Source of the DNA: Streptomyces sp. 2114.4
GTDB lineage: Bacteria; Actinomycetota; Actinomycetes; Streptomycetales; Streptomycetaceae
NCBI RefSeq assembly: GCF_900187385.1
Contig: NZ_FYEY01000001.1
Coordinates: 2,914,001 to 2,978,000, forward strand
DNA: 64,000 bases
Direction of reading: 5' to 3'
Of the stretch, positions 16,871 to 25,066 are shown piece by piece. The translations under genes and the position numbers were made by a program. Every line of letters starts with the position of its first letter. The first letter of the stretch is position 1. Below the pieces are notes generated by a model. It worked only from the letters and a program-made list of their open reading frames with translations, was not told where the DNA came from and did not search any database.

Positions 16871-18060
16871 CCGCCGTACTTGTCCGTGTCCGCATGCGGG
16901 TCGAGCGACAGCCGGTAGCCGCGCTTGACGACCGTCTGGATCAGCTTGGGCGCGCCCAGCGCCCCCCGCAGCCGGGCCATCGCGGTCTCCACCGCGTGCT
17001 CGTCCCGGCCCGCCCCCGGCAGCGCCCGCAGCAGATCCGCACGGGAGACCACCCAGCCGGGGCGCCGCGCCAGCGCACGCAGCAGCGCCATCCCGGCCGG
17101 CGGCACCGGCCTTAGCGCACCGTCCACCACGACGGCGTGCCCGCGGATCTCCAGCCACCGCCCGGCCACCGGCAACGGCTTCACCCGTCCCGGGAGTTCA
17201 CGGCACAGCAGCTGCACCAGCGGCCCGAGCCGGAAGCGCTCCGGCTGCAGCGTGGGGACGTCCTCCGCCTGGAGCGGCAGCGCGGTCACCGGCCCCACGC
17301 ACACCGGCAGCACCTCCCGCCGCAGCGCCGCCAACACCTCCTCGCGGATCCCCCGCTCCCCGGCCCGGCGCAGCAGCGACGCGGCGGCCGGCGCGCTGGT
17401 GAAGGTCACCGCGTCCAGGGTCCGCGACAGCACCGCGTCCAGCAGCCGGTCGACCGGCCCGATGTCCTCCGGCGGCATCCACCGGTACACGGGGACGCCG
17501 ACCACCTCCGCGCCGCCGGCCCGCAGCGCCTCCACGAACCCCGGCAGCGGCTCCCCATGCAGTTGCAGGGCCACCCGGCGCCCGGCGACGCCCTCCGCCA
17601 GCAGCCGGTCCAGCACCTCGGCCATCGACTCGGAGGCCGGTGACCACTTCTCGGTCAGCCCGGCCGCCCGGATCGCACCGCGCACCTTGGGCCCGCGCGC
17701 CAGCAGCTCCACCCCGGTCAGCCGGTCCAGCAGCGCTTCGCCGAGGCCCCAGCCCTCCGCCGCCTCGACCCAGCCGCGGAAGCCGATGGCGGTGGTGGCC
17801 ACGACGACATCGGGCGCCCGGTCGATCAGGTCCCGGGTCACCGCCAGCAGTTCGGTGTCGTCCGGCAGCGGGACGATCCGCAGCGCGGGCGCATGCACGA
17901 CCTGTGCGCCGCGCCGCTCCAGCAGGGCGCCCAGCTCCTCCGCCCGCCGGGCCGCGGTCACCCCGACGGTGAACCCGTCCAGCGGCCGGACGGCCGCCTC
18001 CGGTTCCGGCGCCGACGCCGGGTGCTCCCGCTCGTCCTGCTCCTGCTGCTGCTCGTACAT
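16864..18060 (-). CDS. nnaR: Nitrate-assimilation regulator, HemD-like domain plus winged helix
   Basis: A 398-residue fusion. Residues about 28-270 resemble uroporphyrinogen-III synthase (GFTVGVTAARRAEELGALLE, then VTFTSAPAAASLLR). Residues about 300-390 form an OmpR-type DNA-binding winged helix (GMALLRALARRPGWVVSRAD, then HAVETAMARLRGAL and TVVKRGYRL). In S. coelicolor this architecture next to a nitrate transporter is NnaR, which works with GlnR on nitrate/nitrite genes. I infer the same role. It is therefore unlikely to be the haem-pathway HemD enzyme. The start MYEQQQEQDE at 18060 avoids an implausible Arg-rich extension. narK lies upstream on the same strand. Confidence 0.86.
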   Translation of the reverse strand: MYEQQQEQDEREHPASAPEPEAAVRPLDGFTVGVTAARRAEELGALLERRGAQVVHAPALRIVPLPDDTELLAVTRDLIDRAPDVVVATTAIGFRGWVEAAEGWGLGEALLDRLTGVELLARGPKVRGAIRAAGLTEKWSPASESMAEVLDRLLAEGVAGRRVALQLHGEPLPGFVEALRAGGAEVVGVPVYRWMPPEDIGPVDRLLDAVLSRTLDAVTFTSAPAAASLLRRAGERGIREEVLAALRREVLPVCVGPVTALPLQAEDVPTLQPERFRLGPLVQLLCRELPGRVKPLPVAGRWLEIRGHAVVVDGALRPVPPAGMALLRALARRPGWVVSRADLLRALPGAGRDEHAVETAMARLRGALGAPKLIQTVVKRGYRLSLDPHADTDKYGGE

Positions 18061-18325
18061 GGTCGTCCCGCTCCGCCCAGAGTGGTGTACTGCCGTGTGC
18101 TGCCGTGCCGCCGCGGCTCGGGCGGCACGGAGTGCCAGGTGCCCACGGTGCCAACGGCACGTGACGGTCCCGGTTCTCCAGTATTTCCCCGCGGTTACGG
18201 CGGAGCGCCCCCGGCTACGCCGTACGCCCGGTACACCTGCGGGCAGGGGCCCGGGAGGGGGCGGGCGCGGCGACCGGCCCCCTCGCCTCCCCACCGCCCG
18301 CCCGCACGCACGCCCGCCCGGCCGC

Positions 18326-19813
18326 TCACACCTCCGCGTACACCGGCCCCCGCTCCCCGTCCGCCGCGGCCGCCGCATCCGGCCCGTCCACCCCGTCCGG
18401 CCCGTCCGCCGCCTGCGCCTTGTGCCCCGTACGCCGCCCCCGCACCGCGGGACGCAGGTAGACGCCCCAGGTCACCGCCCCGCACACCACATAGCAGGCC
18501 AGGAACGACACGAACGCCGGGGTGCCCGACCCGGCCACCAGGAACGACTGCCGAAAGGCCAGATTGATGGCCAGCCCGCCGAGCGCGCCCACCGCCCCGA
18601 TCAGCCCCATCGCCGCCCCCGAGAGCCGCCGCCCGTATACCGCGGCCTCCTCCCTCGCCAGCCCGCGGCGCAGCGCCTGGGCCTGGAAGATCCCCGGGAT
18701 CATCTTGTACGTGGAGCCGTTGCCGAGCCCCGACAGCACGAACAGCGCGATGAACCCGGCCAGGAACACCGGCAGCGACCGCTGCGCCGACGCATAGATC
18801 ACCATGCCCGTGGCCAGGCCCATCGCCGCGAAGTTGCCCAGGGTGATCCGGGCGCCGCCGAACCGGTCCGCCAGCCGCCCGCCGACCGGCCGGATCAGCG
18901 AGCCCAGCAGCGGCCCGAGGAACGTCAGCGACGCGGCCTGCAGCGGCGTACGCGCGAACTGGTTCTGCAGCACCAGCCCGAAGGCGAAGCTGTAGCCGAT
19001 GAACGACCCGAACGTGCCGATGTACAGCAGCGACATCACCCAGGTGTGCGGCTCCCTGGCGGCATCGAGGGCCGCCCCGGTGTCGTTCGTCACCGGGGCC
19101 AGGTTGTCCATGAACAGCGCCGCGAGCACCGCCGCGAGGACGATCAGCGGCACATAGACGGCCAGCACGAGCCGCGGATGCGCGGCCCCCGCCGTCCCGA
19201 TCACCAGCAGCCCCAGCAACTGGATCACCGGCACCCCGATGTTGCCGCCACCGGCGTTCAGCCCCAGCGCCCACCCCTTCTTCCGCAGCGGATAGAAGGA
19301 GTTGATGTTGGTCATCGAGGAGGCGAAGTTCCCGCCCCCGACCCCGGCCAGCGCCGCGACCAGCAAGAACGTGCCGTACGACGTGCCCGGCTCCATCACC
19401 ACCGCCGCCATGGCGGTCGGCACCAACAGCATCGCGGCGCTCATCACCGTCCAGTTGCGCCCGCCGAACCGCGCCACCGCGAAGGTGTACGGCACCCGCA
19501 GCACCCCGCCCACCAGCGTCGGCACCGCCACCAGGAAGAACTTCTCGGCCGGTGCGATCCCGTACTCCGGCCCCATGAACAGCACCATCACCGACCACAG
19601 GCTCCAGACGGAGAACCCGATGTGCTCGCAGAGCACCGAGAAGGCGAGATTCCGCCGCGCGATCCGCTCCCCCGTCTCCCGCCAGAACCCCTCGTCCTCG
19701 GGGTCCCAGCGCTCGATCCACCGGCCGCCCCGCCTCGCACGGCCGTCGGTACGACCGCCGCCATTGGTGTCGTCAGGCTTCTCGCTACGGGTCTGTGCTG
19801 CCGCGGCCGTCAT
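18326..19813 (-). CDS. narK: Nitrate/nitrite MFS transporter
   Basis: A 495-residue inner-membrane transporter with about 12 hydrophobic segments. The nitrate signature ALAGVGGGNFASSMTNINSF in segment 5 and GWALGLNAGGGNIGVPVIQL are characteristic of NarK/NasA-type nitrate-nitrite porters. Arginines in the membrane (VPYTFAVARFGGRN and RPVGGRLADRFGG) fit the anion-binding pair. It lies upstream of nnaR on the same strand, with a 265-bp gap that probably holds the nnaR promoter. A TAGCGT -10-like hexamer (19852-19847) lies 34-39 bp before the ATG. A possible GlnR-like GTCAC half site is near 19884-19888. Confidence 0.92.
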   Translation of the reverse strand: MTAAAAQTRSEKPDDTNGGGRTDGRARRGGRWIERWDPEDEGFWRETGERIARRNLAFSVLCEHIGFSVWSLWSVMVLFMGPEYGIAPAEKFFLVAVPTLVGGVLRVPYTFAVARFGGRNWTVMSAAMLLVPTAMAAVVMEPGTSYGTFLLVAALAGVGGGNFASSMTNINSFYPLRKKGWALGLNAGGGNIGVPVIQLLGLLVIGTAGAAHPRLVLAVYVPLIVLAAVLAALFMDNLAPVTNDTGAALDAAREPHTWVMSLLYIGTFGSFIGYSFAFGLVLQNQFARTPLQAASLTFLGPLLGSLIRPVGGRLADRFGGARITLGNFAAMGLATGMVIYASAQRSLPVFLAGFIALFVLSGLGNGSTYKMIPGIFQAQALRRGLAREEAAVYGRRLSGAAMGLIGAVGALGGLAINLAFRQSFLVAGSGTPAFVSFLACYVVCGAVTWGVYLRPAVRGRRTGHKAQAADGPDGVDGPDAAAAADGERGPVYAEV

Positions 19814-19846
19814 CGCGCCTCCCAGGGGGTCGGGTCCTGCTCCCCG

Positions 19847-19888
19847 ACGCTAGGGACGACGGATTTCCGTACCGTGCCGCCCGGTGAC
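19847..19888 (-). promoter_or_regulatory. Putative narK promoter with possible GlnR half site
   Basis: On the minus strand, TAGCGT (19852-19847) fits a -10 box without a good -35, as expected for an activated promoter. GTCAC (19888-19884) lies where a GlnR box could start. The following GAAAC-type half is poor, so GlnR binding is a guess. Confidence 0.3.
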
Positions 19889-20019
19889 GGCGACGCAACC
19901 TTGCACTCACGCGAGGGGGCCGCGGGCGGTGAGGGACGGGCCTTGCCGCCCGTGCCCGCGCTCCACATCGCCGAAACCAACCCGGTAGACGGCGCCCGGA
20001 TCACCAGGCGTCCTCTTCC

Positions 20020-20721
20020 GTGGTCAGGTCCTCATCGGCCAGGCGCTCAGCGTCACTGCAGGCACGGGACAGCCATTCCCCCGAGTTCGACCAGCTCCTC
20101 AAGACCTGCGGAGCGCCGGCCGCGGGGGTGGCGAAGCTGCCGCCAAAGGACAAGTATCCGATCTGGGCGGAGGAGTTCATCGCCTACGAGCAGCAGGCCC
20201 TCTCGCTCGGCTGGTACGAAAACGGTGTCATCCCCGGCCTACTGCAGACCGAGGGCTATGTATGCGCCACGTTCCGCAGCAAGATCCCGCACCTCAGCGA
20301 GGAGGAGGGCGAACAGAGCGTCACGGACCGACTGGAGCGTCAGCAGATCCTGAACCAGCAGGACCCCGTCACCGCCAGTTTCGTCATCTCCGAGGCCGTC
20401 TTGCTGAGCAATATCGGGGGCCGCGAGGTCATGCGGGGCCAGATCTCCCATCTGCGTCACTGCGCGGAACTCAACGGCGTATCCCTTCAGATCCTGCCTT
20501 TGAAGCGCGAACATCACGCCGGGCTGGCAGGCCCCTTCGTACTCCTGGAAACCCAGGATCATCAGCACCTCGCCTACACCGAGATCCACCGCAGCAGTGA
20601 GCTCTACGACGACCTCGACGACGTCAGCGTCCTCGCTCAGAAGTATGGAATGCTGCGAATGCAGGCTCTCAGCGACTCCGAAACGATTAGCCTGCTGGAC
20701 CGGCTGCTAGGAGAGCGATGA
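20020..20721 (+). CDS. DUF5753 (Scr1-like) protein lacking its HTH domain
   Basis: A 233-residue open frame that is almost entirely a DUF5753 domain: KYPIWAEEFIAYEQQALSLG, then GVIPGLLQTEGY, with a DRLERQQIL helix, LQILPLKREHHAGLAGPFVL and YTEIHRSSELYDD. Normal members are about 280 residues and start with an XRE helix-turn-helix of about 70 residues. Here only a short unmatched leader (20020-20085) precedes the domain. A trace like IGQALSVTAGT occurs in another frame at about 20033-20065, which suggests a frameshifted and shortened HTH end. It is therefore probably a decayed or HTH-less regulator. Its ATGA overlap with the DUF397 gene is intact. A GTG start at 20020 is a guess. Confidence 0.75.
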   Translation: MVRSSSARRSASLQARDSHSPEFDQLLKTCGAPAAGVAKLPPKDKYPIWAEEFIAYEQQALSLGWYENGVIPGLLQTEGYVCATFRSKIPHLSEEEGEQSVTDRLERQQILNQQDPVTASFVISEAVLLSNIGGREVMRGQISHLRHCAELNGVSLQILPLKREHHAGLAGPFVLLETQDHQHLAYTEIHRSSELYDDLDDVSVLAQKYGMLRMQALSDSETISLLDRLLGER

Positions 20722-20918
20722 CCGACCTGACGTGGTTCAAGTCCAGCTACAGCACCGAAGAGGGCGGCAACTGCGTAGAGGTCGCCACCCACCCCTCCAC
20801 CATCCACGTCCGCGACTCCAAGGACCCCCAGGGCCCGCACCTCGGCTTCTCGCCGGGCGCCTGGGCCTCGTTCACGTCGTACGCCGCACGTACCGCTGCC
20901 GCCACAACAGCCCCATAA
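20718..20918 (+). CDS. DUF397 small protein
   Basis: A 66-residue DUF397 protein: LTWFKSSYSTEEGGNCVEVA, then IHVRDSKDPQGPHLGFSPGAW. The WxKSSxS and GNCVEVA motifs are diagnostic. It overlaps the preceding DUF5753 gene by ATGA, the standard pairing in Streptomyces, where such pairs behave like toxin-antitoxin or developmental regulators (BldB-like partners are related). With the HTH partner apparently damaged, its regulation may be altered. Confidence 0.9.
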   Translation: MTDLTWFKSSYSTEEGGNCVEVATHPSTIHVRDSKDPQGPHLGFSPGAWASFTSYAARTAAATTAP

Positions 20919-20938
20919 CCGGGCCTACGCAACCGCGT

Positions 20939-21478
20939 CTACTCGGCCGACTCCCGCGGCGGTCCCATCCATATCCGGTTCGCACAGAGCGTCATCCGCA
21001 GGCGCTTGCCCTTCTCGTCGCGTGCCACGACCGCCTGCCGGCCGGGGTAGTCGCGGGGCGCGGACACCACGGCGAGGTCGTTGGTGACCATGGCGGCGTT
21101 CGGCGGGGTGCCGGCGGGGCAGTCCATGTAGCGCAGGGGGGCCGTGAGGGTGCCGCCGCGCCCCAGGTCTATCGGCAGGGTCTTGCCGTGCCCCTGGGCA
21201 TCGGATTCGGGCCCCTTGCCGAGATGGACCTCGAAGGCCGGGAAGCCGTGGAACACACAGGGGCCCGCGCCCTTGTTGGCGATCGACAGCCGGGCCTCGC
21301 GCTGTACGGTGTGCGGCTTCTTCTTGAGGACGGTGAGCGTCCAGCGCAAGCCCTTGGTCGTGCACTTGGCGTGCAGCGGCGCCATCCGCGCCGAACCGCA
21401 GCCGGCCAGGGCCAGGCCCGCCATGGCGGTCAAGGTCAGCGCGGCCGCCACCACCGCGAGATGTGAAGGCCGTCGCAC
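20939..21478 (-). CDS. DUF4232 lipoprotein
   Basis: A 179-residue exported protein. The chosen GTG at 21478 gives a lipoprotein signal (VRRPSHLAV...) with the lipobox LAGC at Cys27. A longer reading from the ATG at 21532 would put 18 residues in front of the signal peptide. The mature part has the DUF4232 pattern: CTTKGLRWTL, an internal GPCVFHGFPAFEVHLG, and the closing RMTLCANRIWM. Four cysteines probably form two disulfides outside the cell. The function is unknown. It is convergent with the DUF397 gene. Confidence 0.78.
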   Translation of the reverse strand: MRRPSHLAVVAAALTLTAMAGLALAGCGSARMAPLHAKCTTKGLRWTLTVLKKKPHTVQREARLSIANKGAGPCVFHGFPAFEVHLGKGPESDAQGHGKTLPIDLGRGGTLTAPLRYMDCPAGTPPNAAMVTNDLAVVSAPRDYPGRQAVVARDEKGKRLRMTLCANRIWMGPPRESAE

Positions 21479-21590
21479 GGCTCCCCCTGTTCGTTCCGGA
21501 CAGAATTCCTCGCCGTTAAGGAAAGAATTCATGCGCCCGGGGTTGCCTCTGCGGCCGCATCTTCTTCCACACGCCGCGTACCCCAGGCGG

Positions 21591-22565
21591 TCACCCCCGT
21601 ACACCCATCACCCGCGCATCCTCCTCCGGGAGCCACCACGCACTCCCCGGCGGCGCCAACCAGCCGTGCCGGCCGCCCAGTTCGCGGGCGGCCGCCCGCA
21701 GTGCGTCCAGGCCCGGATGCCGCAGGCCCCGCCGCCACACCATCGAGACCGGTGAGAGCGGTACGGGATCGACGAGCGGCCGCAGCACCATGCCCGGCAC
21801 CTCGATGAACTCCACACTCGCCAGCACCGACCACCCCCGCTTGCGCACCACCCGGACGAACTCCTGCGAGCCCTCGATCTCCGGGAACGGCTCGGCGGCC
21901 GCGATGCCGCGGCCCGCGAACAGCCGCTCGGCCAGGTCCGTCCACTCCGCGGTCCGCGGATTTCCGGCGGCCGCGTAGAGCGTTTCGCCGGCCAGGTCGG
22001 CGAGGGCGACGGCGGGCCGTGCGGCCAGGGGATGATCCTCGCGCAGCAGGACCGCCATCGGCTCCAGCCGGACCGGCTGATGGTCGAGACCGGCGCGTGT
22101 GCCGGGCGGCAGCGCCGCGATCCGGCCGAAGGAGACATCGAGGCGGCCGGCCGCCACCTCGGACGCCGCGCCCGTCAGCCCGCTGTGGAAGCGGGCGACC
22201 AGCTCACAGCTGTCCGGCACCCGGCCCCTGGCCGCCTCCAGCACCCCGTGGGCGGTACCGATCGGCACCCCCACATCCACCAGCAGCGGCCGCTCGGGGG
22301 CGGCCCGGAACGCTCCGGCCAGCTCGTCGTGCGCGGTCAGCACCTGCCGGGCGAGCGGCAGCAGCCGTGTCCCGTCCGCCGTCAGGGAGACCTGGCGGGT
22401 GGTCCGTACGAACAGCGCGGTGCCCAACTCCCGCTCCAGGCGCCGGATGTCGCGGCTCAGCGCCTGCTGGGCGACGTAGAGCCGGGCGGCGGCACGGGTG
22501 AAGTGCAGTTCCTCGGCGACGGCGAGGAAGGCGCGGAGCAGACGCGGATCGATGTCGTACGGCAT
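21591..22565 (-). CDS. LysR-family transcriptional regulator
   Basis: A 324-residue LTTR. The N-terminal HTH is DPRLLRAFLAVAEELHFTRA followed by AARLYVAQQALSRDIRRLE. A periplasmic-binding-like effector domain fills the rest (LLVDVGVPIGTAHGVLEAAR, then VAVLLREDHPLA-type segments). The start MPYDIDPRLL at 22565 follows the family pattern; the upstream in-frame extension is Cys/Arg-rich and unlikely. It is divergent from an MFS gene across 143 bp, the classic arrangement for a LysR gene controlling its neighbour. Confidence 0.9.
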   Translation of the reverse strand: MPYDIDPRLLRAFLAVAEELHFTRAAARLYVAQQALSRDIRRLERELGTALFVRTTRQVSLTADGTRLLPLARQVLTAHDELAGAFRAAPERPLLVDVGVPIGTAHGVLEAARGRVPDSCELVARFHSGLTGAASEVAAGRLDVSFGRIAALPPGTRAGLDHQPVRLEPMAVLLREDHPLAARPAVALADLAGETLYAAAGNPRTAEWTDLAERLFAGRGIAAAEPFPEIEGSQEFVRVVRKRGWSVLASVEFIEVPGMVLRPLVDPVPLSPVSMVWRRGLRHPGLDALRAAARELGGRHGWLAPPGSAWWLPEEDARVMGVRG

Positions 22566-22630
22566 CGGGTCATCCTGGCAGCAGCGTTCCCTGCCGGCGC
22601 GGGCCGAGGTCCCCTGCACAGGGCGCGCGC

Positions 22631-22653
22631 ACATTGACAACGCAGGCGCGTGA
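22631..22653. promoter_or_regulatory. Candidate LysR box between LysR and MFS genes
   Basis: Imperfect dyad ATTGAC-N11-GTGAAT (five of six positions match), with the 11-bp spacing typical of LysR operators. Confidence 0.35.
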
Positions 22654-22708
22654 ATGGCCGCTGACCAGGTGTTGGACGGGCGACATCCGCGACGGCGACC
22701 GTAGAGGC

Positions 22709-24049
22709 ATGATCCTCTTCCTCGCCGCCCGCCCGGTCACGGCCCCGCCCGTTCGCCCGGCACGGCCCGTACGCCCGGCCCCGCGGCGCACCCGCCTCCG
22801 CACCCGCTTCCGTCCGCTCTCCCCCTATCGCCGGATCTTCGCCGTCCCCGGCACCCGCGCCTTCACGGCCGCCAACCTGGTGGCCCGGCTGCCCATGGGG
22901 ATGCTCAGCGTCAGCGCGGTGCTGATGATCGCCGGCACGCGTGGTTCCTACGCGCTGGCCGGAGCGGTCACCGCGAGCGGGCTGGCGGCGACGGCGCTGG
23001 CCGGGCCGTGGACCGCCCGGCTGGTCGACCGTCACGGCCAGGCCCGGGTCGCGGTCCCGGCCACCGCGCTCGCCGTCCTCGGCTCGCTGGCCCTGCTCCT
23101 GTGCGTCCACTACGGCGCGCCCGACTGGACCCTCTTCGCCTGTTACGCGGCCACCGCCACCACCCCCAACACCGGCGGGCTGTCCCGGGCCCGCTGGGCG
23201 CACCTCTTCCGCGACGACCCGGCCGCCCGGCACACCGCCAACTCCTTCGAACAGGCCGCCGACGAGCTGTGCTTCCTGCTGGGACCGGTGCTCGCCACGC
23301 TGCTGTGCACCACCGTCGTCCCGGAGGCGGGCACGGCGGTGGCCGCGGCACTGCTGCTGACCGGGATGCTGCTGTTCGCGGCCCAGCGCCGCACCGAACC
23401 CCCCGTGGCGCCGGCCCCGGCCACCGGCAGAACCCGCTCCCCCTTGCGCCTGCCGGGGCTGCCGCCGCTCCTGGCCACCTTCCTTGCCACCGGCGCGGTC
23501 TTCGGCTCCCTGGAGGTCGTGACGATCGCCTTCGCCGACGGGCACGGCCTGCGGTCCGCGGCGGGCGGACTGCTCGCCCTGCAGGCGGCAGGCTCCTGCG
23601 CGGCCGGGCTGCTCTACGGCCTGCTGCGGCAGACGGACCAGGCCCGTCACCGCTTCCTCGGCTGCACCGCGGCGATGGCGGCCCTGATGCTGCTCCCGCT
23701 GCTCGCGGCCACGACAGGGGGCCCGGCGCCGCTGGCCGTCGCGCTCCTCCTGGCCGGTATGGCGACCGCGCCGACCATGGTCACCGGCATGGGACTCGTC
23801 CAGTCGCTGACGCCGCCCGGCCGGCTCAACGAGGGCATGACGCTCGCCGTGACCGCTCTGCTGGGCGGGATCGCGGCCGGATCGGCGGGCGGCGGCTGGG
23901 CGGCCGACCACCTGGGCGGAGCGGGCGCGGCCTACGGGGTGCCCGCGGCGGCGGCCGCCCTCGCGGCGGCCGTCACCCTGCTCACGGCGCGCAAACGACC
24001 GAGGCCCCGCCGTCCTGGGACGGCGGGGCCTGGGCCTCACATGGGATGA
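22709..24049 (+). CDS. MFS transporter whose 3' end overlaps the tmRNA terminator
   Basis: A 446-residue membrane protein with 10-12 hydrophobic segments, including FTAANLVARLPMGMLSVSAV near residue 53 and a family motif in GPWTARLVDRHGQAR. It is similar in type to putative drug/metabolite exporters, and the substrate is unknown. The ATG at 22709 comes after the divergent promoter region. Its last codons (about 24002-24031, encoding RPGTAGPG) coincide with a perfect 14-bp inverted repeat that serves as terminator for ssrA on the other strand. The stop ends one base before the tmRNA 3' end. It is probably controlled by the divergent LysR protein (inference). Confidence 0.86.
   Translation: MILFLAARPVTAPPVRPARPVRPAPRRTRLRTRFRPLSPYRRIFAVPGTRAFTAANLVARLPMGMLSVSAVLMIAGTRGSYALAGAVTASGLAATALAGPWTARLVDRHGQARVAVPATALAVLGSLALLLCVHYGAPDWTLFACYAATATTPNTGGLSRARWAHLFRDDPAARHTANSFEQAADELCFLLGPVLATLLCTTVVPEAGTAVAAALLLTGMLLFAAQRRTEPPVAPAPATGRTRSPLRLPGLPPLLATFLATGAVFGSLEVVTIAFADGHGLRSAAGGLLALQAAGSCAAGLLYGLLRQTDQARHRFLGCTAAMAALMLLPLLAATTGGPAPLAVALLLAGMATAPTMVTGMGLVQSLTPPGRLNEGMTLAVTALLGGIAAGSAGGGWAADHLGGAGAAYGVPAAAAALAAAVTLLTARKRPRPRRPGTAGPGPHMG
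24002..24031 (-). terminator. ssrA terminator inside the MFS coding end
   Basis: Perfect arms AGGCCCCGCCGTCC (24002-24015) and GGACGGCGGGGCCT (24018-24031) with a 2-base spacer, 20 bp after the tmRNA 3' end on the minus strand. Confidence 0.75.
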
Positions 24050-24050
24050 G

Positions 24051-24417
24051 TGGAGATGGCGGGAATCGAACCCGCGTCCAACGGTGCGGAATCAGGGCTT
24101 CTCCGAGTGCAGTTCGCTGCGATTTTCTCGGCCCCGGAGATCACGCGAACAAGTCTCCGACGGGCTCAGCCACTGTTTGATTTCCTTCTGAACCCCGTGA
24201 CCGGGTCTAGAAGTTTAGTTCCCTAGCTGATGCCAGGATCCGGGTCGGGAACACCCCCGGGCTGACACTTCGCAAGTCGCTACTTAGGCAGCGAGGGCGA
24301 AGGAATCGCGCTTGGTGTTGGCGATTATTGGTTGCGACATATGGTTAACGAGATCATTGCCGCTTCCTCGACTCGCTTCCCCTGCTTCGACATCCGCTGT
24401 CGAAACCGATCATCCCC
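24051..24417 (-). ncRNA. ssrA: Transfer-messenger RNA
   Basis: A 367-nt tmRNA that rescues stalled ribosomes and tags their products. The 5' end GGGGATGATCGG pairs with the 3' ATCTCC to form the acceptor stem. The T-arm is GCGGGTTCGATTCCCGC. The CCA end is not encoded, since the genome continues CTC after the discriminator A. The tag reading frame lies at 24322-24284 (minus) and encodes ANTKRDSFALAA followed by TAA. This tag is 12 residues, shorter than the 16-residue tag I remember for S. coelicolor. A GATAAA hexamer (24430-24425) fits a -10 box 7 bp upstream. The partner smpB lies just upstream on the same strand. Confidence 0.95.
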
Positions 24418-24441
24418 ATGTTGATTTATCAAGGTGGTACC

Positions 24442-24461
24442 CACACCCCTCGTGGGGTGTG
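24442..24461 (-). terminator. Hairpin between smpB and ssrA
   Basis: Perfect CACACCCC-N4-GGGGTGTG stem just upstream of the ssrA promoter. It could stop read-through from smpB or influence ssrA transcription. Confidence 0.45.
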
Positions 24462-24518
24462 CTCCCATCGTACGGGAACAACGCACGCCGTTGCCAGCGC
24501 ATTCCCCGGCCCACCGGC

Positions 24519-24554
24519 CTGAGCTGCCCGTACGAGCCCGTACGGGCAGCTCAG
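24519..24554 (-). terminator. smpB terminator overlapping its stop codon
   Basis: Perfect 16-base arms (24519-24534 and 24539-24554) with a 4-base loop. The right arm contains the smpB stop codon (24551-24553). Confidence 0.7.
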
Positions 24555-25048
24555 GCCCGCTGCCGCCGCCGGGCCGCCGAGATGGCCCGGTCCGTCTCGC
24601 GGCGGTCCTGCTGCTCGCGGAGCGTCTGCCGCTTGTCGTACTCCTTCTTGCCCTTGGCCAGGGCGATCTCGACCTTGGCCCGGCCGTCCTTGAAATAGAG
24701 GGCCAGCGGCACGATCGTGTGCCCCGACTCCTGGCTCTTGGACTCCAGCTTGTCGATCTCGGCGCGGTGCATCAGCAGCTTCCGCTTGCGCCGCGCGCTG
24801 TGGTTGGTCCAGGTGCCCTGGGCGTATTCGGGGATGTGCACGTTGTGCAGCCAGGCCTCGCCCCGGTCGATCTGGATGAAACCGTCCACCAGCGACGCCC
24901 GGCCCTGCCGCAGCGACTTCACCTCGGTGCCGGTCAGTACCAGGCCACACTCATAGGTGTCCAGAATGTGGTAGTCGTGCCGCGCCTTCTTGTGCTGCGC
25001 CACGAGCTTGCGCCCGGGGTTCTTGTCCTTGCCCTTGTCCTTAGCCAT
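24551..25048 (-). CDS. smpB: SsrA-binding protein
   Basis: A 165-residue SmpB, which binds the tRNA-like part of tmRNA and carries it to stalled ribosomes. Typical features are the basic N-terminus, the [20 protein letters not shown] and [15 protein letters not shown] segment, and the [13 protein letters not shown] loop. The Lys/Arg-rich C-terminal tail ([20 protein letters not shown]) folds into the mRNA channel. The S41 protease gene lies 18 bp upstream on the same strand, so the two may be co-transcribed. ssrA follows 134 bp downstream. Confidence 0.97.
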   Translation of the reverse strand: MAKDKGKDKNPGRKLVAQHKKARHDYHILDTYECGLVLTGTEVKSLRQGRASLVDGFIQIDRGEAWLHNVHIPEYAQGTWTNHSARRKRKLLMHRAEIDKLESKSQESGHTIVPLALYFKDGRAKVEIALAKGKKEYDKRQTLREQQDRRETDRAISAARRRQRA

Positions 25049-25066
25049 AGTGCGGCCATTTTCGCA

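Noticed and set aside
16864..18060. HemD enzyme of haem synthesis
   Set aside because: The C-terminal DNA-binding domain and neighbouring narK fit the regulator NnaR better.
16925..20353. Very long plus-strand open frame across nnaR and narK
   Set aside because: It is Arg/Pro/Ser-rich low complexity and lies antisense to two recognisable genes. It is a high-GC artefact.
24051..24100. tRNA gene at the 3' part of ssrA
   Set aside because: The T-arm and acceptor stem belong to tmRNA. There is no D-arm/anticodon arrangement of a normal tRNA, and the tag frame lies upstream.
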